This document shows positions 5,622 through 7,744 of a stretch of 7,744 nt of DNA, piece after piece. Position numbers and translations under genes: made by a program. This stretch comes from Candidatus Omnitrophota bacterium. Lineage in GTDB: Bacteria > Omnitrophota > Gorgyraeia > Zapsychrales > Fredricksoniimonadaceae. The notes under the pieces were generated by a model, which saw only the letters and a program-made list of their open reading frames with translations, had not been told where the DNA came from and did no database searches. The stretch spans positions 1 to 7,744 of the forward strand of contig JACPXN010000070.1 in assembly GCA_016196515.1 (NCBI GenBank), read 5' to 3'. The first letter of the stretch is position 1, and every line of letters begins with the position of its first letter.

Positions 5622-6589
5622 AAAAATACAATGTCGCTATTTTGGGGATCCGCGGGGCCGTCGGGCAATGCATGTACCGCATTGTCAAAGAACGCAAATT
5701 TCCCGTCAATAAATTCACTTTGATCTCGCCCAGCGGCGCGGGCGGATCACTGGACGGCCATCAGTATGTGCCTTTGACCAAGGACGTGTTCAAAGGTGTG
5801 GACATTGTTTTGTCTTCGCCGGGCGCTGCGATCAGCAAGGTCTGGGTGCCGGTGGCGGTCAAGGCCGGGGCTGTGGTCATCGATAATACCTCGCAATTCC
5901 GCATGGACCCCGACGTGCCTTTGGTCGTGCCCGAGGTGAATCCAAAAGACATATTCAAGCACAAGGGCATTATCGCCAACCCCAATTGTTCCACCATACA
6001 AATGGTGGTGGCCTTAAAGCCCTTGCATGATTTCGCCAGGATCAAGCGCATCGTGGTTTCCACCTACCAGGCCGTGTCCGGCGCCGGGGCAGAGGCCGTG
6101 GAAGAACTGCGCGCCCAGCAAAGCGGCAACAAGGCCGTGAAAAAATTTCCGCATCCCATCGCGCATAATTTGATCCCGCAGATCGACGTCTTCACCGATA
6201 ATTTTTACACCAGGGAAGAGATGAAGATGGTCAACGAGACCCAAAAGATCATGCATGACGCTTCCATCAAGGTCAGCGCCACTTGCGTGCGCGTGCCTGT
6301 TTTTAACAGCCACAGCGAATCGGTCAACATCGAGACCGCGGCAAAGATCACCCGTGCCAAGGCCATCGCGCTTTTAAGCAAGGCGCCGGGGGTCAAGGTG
6401 GTGGATGATGTCAAGACCTCCACTTATCCGCTTCCCATCCATGCCGACGGCAAGGACGAAACCTTTGTCGGGCGCATCCGCGAAGACGACACCGTTGCCA
6501 ACGGCCTGAATTTGTGGGTCGTGTCGGACAATCTGCGCAAAGGGGCGGCCCTCAACGCCGTCCAGATCGCCGAAATCCTGATTAAGTAG
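5618..6589 (+). CDS. asd: Aspartate-semialdehyde dehydrogenase
   Basis: Reduces aspartyl phosphate to aspartate semialdehyde with NADPH, the branch-point step to lysine/diaminopimelate, threonine and methionine. The 323-aa product is within the family range. The nucleophile Cys124 lies in NPNCST (121-126), Gln151 in STYQAVSGAG (148-157), and the acid/base His232 in RVPVFNSHSES (225-235). SQFRMDPDVPLVVPEVN (92-108) is strongly conserved in this family. The N-terminal dinucleotide loop reads GIRGAVG (10-16) instead of the usual GATGAVG or GASGAVG. The start is the ATG overlapping the leuB-like stop (ATGA). The frame stays open upstream to about 5240, but that part is only the leuB coding sequence in another frame. 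GGGAG (5606-5610), 7 nt upstream, may act as the ribosome-binding site. Confidence 0.93.
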   Translation: MKKYNVAILGIRGAVGQCMYRIVKERKFPVNKFTLISPSGAGGSLDGHQYVPLTKDVFKGVDIVLSSPGAAISKVWVPVAVKAGAVVIDNTSQFRMDPDVPLVVPEVNPKDIFKHKGIIANPNCSTIQMVVALKPLHDFARIKRIVVSTYQAVSGAGAEAVEELRAQQSGNKAVKKFPHPIAHNLIPQIDVFTDNFYTREEMKMVNETQKIMHDASIKVSATCVRVPVFNSHSESVNIETAAKITRAKAIALLSKAPGVKVVDDVKTSTYPLPIHADGKDETFVGRIREDDTVANGLNLWVVSDNLRKGAALNAVQIAEILIK

Positions 6590-6617
6590 ACACCCACCGT
6601 AACCTTAATTATTTTTA

Positions 6618-7397
6618 ATGCGTAATTTCAAATTGATCCTCGAATACGATGGGAGTGCCTTTCGCGGCTGGCAGGTTCAGGGCCGGGGCGTAAATCCCCG
6701 TTGGGGCCACGCCCCTTTACGGGGCGAACGCACCGTGCAGGGAGAACTTGAAAAGACCCTCGCCAAAGTTTTCAAGCAGGACATCTTTGTGCTCGCCTCC
6801 GGCCGCACGGACAGCGGGGTGCATGCCGGGGCCCAAGTGGCCAGTTTCAAGGCCGAAACACGCATGACTCCCGCGCAAATCCAGAAAGCCCTGAACGCGT
6901 CCTTACCGCCGGACATGGCCGTGCTCGAGGCCAAGAACGTCGGCGTCCATTTTCACGCGCGATACAGCGCCAAACGAAAAACCTACCGATATACGGTTTT
7001 AAACAGGGACCATCGTTCGGCGTTCTGGCGGGACAGGGCGTATTTTTATCCGCATCAACTTGACCTCCCGGCCATGCGCCGGGCGGCAAAACACCTCGTC
7101 GGCGAACATGATTTCAAATCGTTTGAGGCCCATGACCCTTTGCGGGCCCAACGCGACACGGTGCGCACGGTCAAGGCCTTGACCGTGATCAGGGAAGGGG
7201 ATTTTATCCATATTGAGGTCACGGCCAACGGATTTTTGTACAAGATGGTGCGCAACATGGTCGGGACCCTGTTAGCGGTCGGCCGCGGCCGCATGAAGCC
7301 GGCACAGGTCAGGGCCCTTTTAAAGGCCAAAAATCGCCAGGTGGCGCCCGAAACCGCCCCGGCCCACGGGTTATGTCTCATGTCGGTGATCTATTGA
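6618..7397 (+). CDS. truA: tRNA pseudouridine(38-40) synthase with a 12-residue insertion
   Basis: Isomerises uridines 38-40 in the anticodon stem-loop of many tRNAs. The 259-aa product is complete: YDGSAFRGWQ (10-19), TVQGELEKTL (39-48), catalytic Asp65 in GRTDSGVHA (62-70), FHARYSAKRKTYRY (112-125) with the conserved Tyr, FKSFEA (166-171), and the C-terminal FLYKMVRNMVGTLL (206-219). Between GWQ and TVQG lie 19 residues, where E. coli TruA, as I recall it, has 6. The extra part (about residues 25-36) comes from a 36-nt palindromic insertion described separately; the loop is not catalytic, so the enzyme is probably active. The 28-nt gap after asd is AT-rich (TTAATTATTTTTA just before the ATG) and has no Shine-Dalgarno. 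A weak promoter there is possible but no good hexamer pair is visible. Confidence 0.94.
   Translation: MRNFKLILEYDGSAFRGWQVQGRGVNPRWGHAPLRGERTVQGELEKTLAKVFKQDIFVLASGRTDSGVHAGAQVASFKAETRMTPAQIQKALNASLPPDMAVLEAKNVGVHFHARYSAKRKTYRYTVLNRDHRSAFWRDRAYFYPHQLDLPAMRRAAKHLVGEHDFKSFEAHDPLRAQRDTVRTVKALTVIREGDFIHIEVTANGFLYKMVRNMVGTLLAVGRGRMKPAQVRALLKAKNRQVAPETAPAHGLCLMSVIY
6684..6726 (+). repeat. 36-nt palindromic in-frame insertion in truA with 7-nt direct repeats
   Basis: CGGGGCG occurs at 6684-6690 and again at 6720-6726, exactly 36 nt apart. Between them lies a run of alternating blocks: CCCC (6696-6699), GGGG (6703-6706), CCCC (6712-6715). Several stems are possible: CGTAAA (6689-6694) with TTTACG (6716-6721); GGGGC-CAC-GCCCC (6703-6715); CGCCCC-TTTAC-GGGGCG (6710-6726). 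Removing one 36-nt unit gives GWQVQGRGERTVQGELE, the usual TruA spacing, with the frame kept. The direct repeat looks like a target-site duplication or recombination footprint. A small palindromic mobile element of the Rickettsia RPE kind is the suggested interpretation; slippage or local duplication is the alternative. I see no second copy in this window. Confidence 0.6.
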
Positions 7398-7403
7398 AAT
7401 AAT

Positions 7404-7431
7404 TTGACTTTTGCGCAGGACATGTTATATT
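7404..7431 (+). promoter_or_regulatory. Promoter of rplM
   Basis: -35 TTGACT (7404-7409, five of six), a 16-bp spacer, and -10 TATATT (7426-7431, five of six). It begins 6 nt after the truA stop. The predicted start near 7438 gives a leader of about 107 nt before the rplM ATG, in contrast to the leaderless promoters earlier in the window. Confidence 0.7.
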
Positions 7432-7456
7432 TTCAGTTCACTTAGTTATTAACGAA

Positions 7457-7538
7457 ATCCCGCGGTTGGCGGGATAAATTCGCCCAGCAAACTTATGTTC
7501 GTAACGACGCTTTGGTCGGGGCTCCATAAGTTTGGGGC
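7457..7538 (+). ncRNA. Structured rplM leader RNA, candidate ribosomal-protein autoregulatory element
   Basis: Two hairpins are visible. The first is ATCCCGC (7457-7463) / GCGGGAT (7469-7475), a perfect 7-bp stem with loop GGTTG. The second is CAAACTTATG (7488-7497) / CATAAGTTTG (7525-7534), 10 bp, extended after a 2-nt AG bulge by GCCC (7482-7485) / GGGC (7535-7538), 14 bp in all. Its interior holds CGAC (7505-7508) / GTCG (7515-7518) with a 6-nt loop. The outer stem buries GGGG (7534-7537), the only Shine-Dalgarno-like sequence before the ATG at 7545. Neither hairpin is followed by a U-run, so control of translation is more likely than termination. rplM leaders bound by L13 are known in other phyla; I cannot match this to a known class by eye. 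Confidence 0.6.
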
Positions 7539-7548
7539 TCATTTATGA
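7495..7548 (+). CDS. Possible 17-codon upstream ORF in the rplM leader
   Basis: ATG at 7495 opens a frame of 17 codons (MFVTTLWSGLHKFGAHL) that stops at TGA 7546-7548, overlapping the rplM ATG as ATGA. The same 4-nt overlap joins folE-folM and leuB-asd here. It has no Shine-Dalgarno and its start codon lies inside the long leader stem. The peptide resembles nothing I recognise. It may be chance; if translated it would open the stem and couple translation into rplM. Confidence 0.2.
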   Translation: MFVTTLWSGLHKFGAHL

Positions 7549-7744
7549 AAACGTATTTACCTAAAATCAGCGAGATCGGGAATCAATTTTTTATGATCGA
7601 TGCCAAGGACAAGACCCTCGGCCATATCGCGGCCAAGGCCGCATCCATTTTGCGCGGCAAGCACAAACGCATCTATACCCCGTTTTTAGATACCGGGGAC
7701 ACGGTCATTATCATCAATGCCGACAAGGTCCACGTCACGGGCAA
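7545..7744 (+). CDS. rplM: 50S ribosomal protein L13, 3'-truncated by window edge
   Basis: The first 66 codons of L13, an early-assembling large-subunit protein of about 140-150 aa. Conserved features: FFMIDAKDKTLGHIAAKAA (15-33), the LRGKHK block (36-41), YTPFLDTGD (44-52) and IIINADKVHVTG (55-66), all in family order. TLGHIA has His where Arg is more common (TLGRLA). The ATG is placed by homology and lies 7 nt after a weak GGGG that the leader can mask. In most bacteria rpsI follows rplM; that would lie beyond the window. It is transcribed from its own promoter after truA. Confidence 0.95.
   Translation, partial: MKTYLPKISEIGNQFFMIDAKDKTLGHIAAKAASILRGKHKRIYTPFLDTGDTVIIINADKVHVTG

Noticed and set aside
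6587..6615. TAGACA with TATTTT at 17 bp as a truA promoter
   Set aside because: TAGACA includes the asd stop codon, TATTTT is a poor -10, and only 2 nt would remain before the ATG; asd-truA read-through is simpler.
7457..7475. Perfect 7-bp hairpin after truA as an intrinsic terminator
   Set aside because: It is followed by AAATTCGCCC, with no U-run, and lies downstream of the rplM promoter, so it is better read as part of the leader.

Overview
The window is a densely packed bacterial housekeeping region, GC-rich by eye, with ten genes. Nine are on the + strand and one, cut by the left edge, is on the - strand. Gene content is core metabolism: pterin synthesis, type II fatty-acid synthesis, leucine and aspartate-family amino-acid enzymes, tRNA pseudouridylation and a ribosomal protein. 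I see no transposase, phage, CRISPR, toxin or defence gene. The fabG-acpP-fabF-leuB-asd-truA-rplM order, the PVC-like LeuB and the scarcity of Shine-Dalgarno sites suggest a little-cultured phylum such as Omnitrophota or another PVC relative. That placement is inference from remembered gene order, not shown by the sequence.

Region 1 (1-577): a PHP-type histidinol-phosphatase-like gene runs leftwards off the window. The 76 nt between it and folE hold two back-to-back promoters. Each -10 box lies 8 nt from its start codon, so both mRNAs are probably leaderless or nearly so.

Region 2 (578-2189): a tight three-gene unit, folE - folM-like SDR - folX-like epimerase/aldolase. Together these could convert GTP to tetrahydromonapterin, apart from a phosphatase step. 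The alternative is that they supply part of folate synthesis.

Region 3 (2190-4561): fabG, acpP and fabF, the extender module of type II fatty-acid synthesis. fabG has its own possible leaderless promoter. acpP has the only perfect Shine-Dalgarno in the window. The acpP-fabF gap holds two mutually exclusive GC hairpins.

Region 4 (4562-7397): leuB-like dehydrogenase, asd and truA, coupled or closely spaced. LeuB carries Lys-Tyr where NAD enzymes of the family usually have Asp-Ile, which suggests NADP use. truA carries a 12-codon in-frame palindromic insertion flanked by a 7-nt direct repeat.

Region 5 (7398-7744): a good promoter, a leader of about 107 nt with strong secondary structure over the rplM ribosome-binding region, and the first 66 codons of rplM. 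I see no convincing intrinsic terminator anywhere in the window. The best candidates for something undescribed are the truA insertion and the rplM leader.
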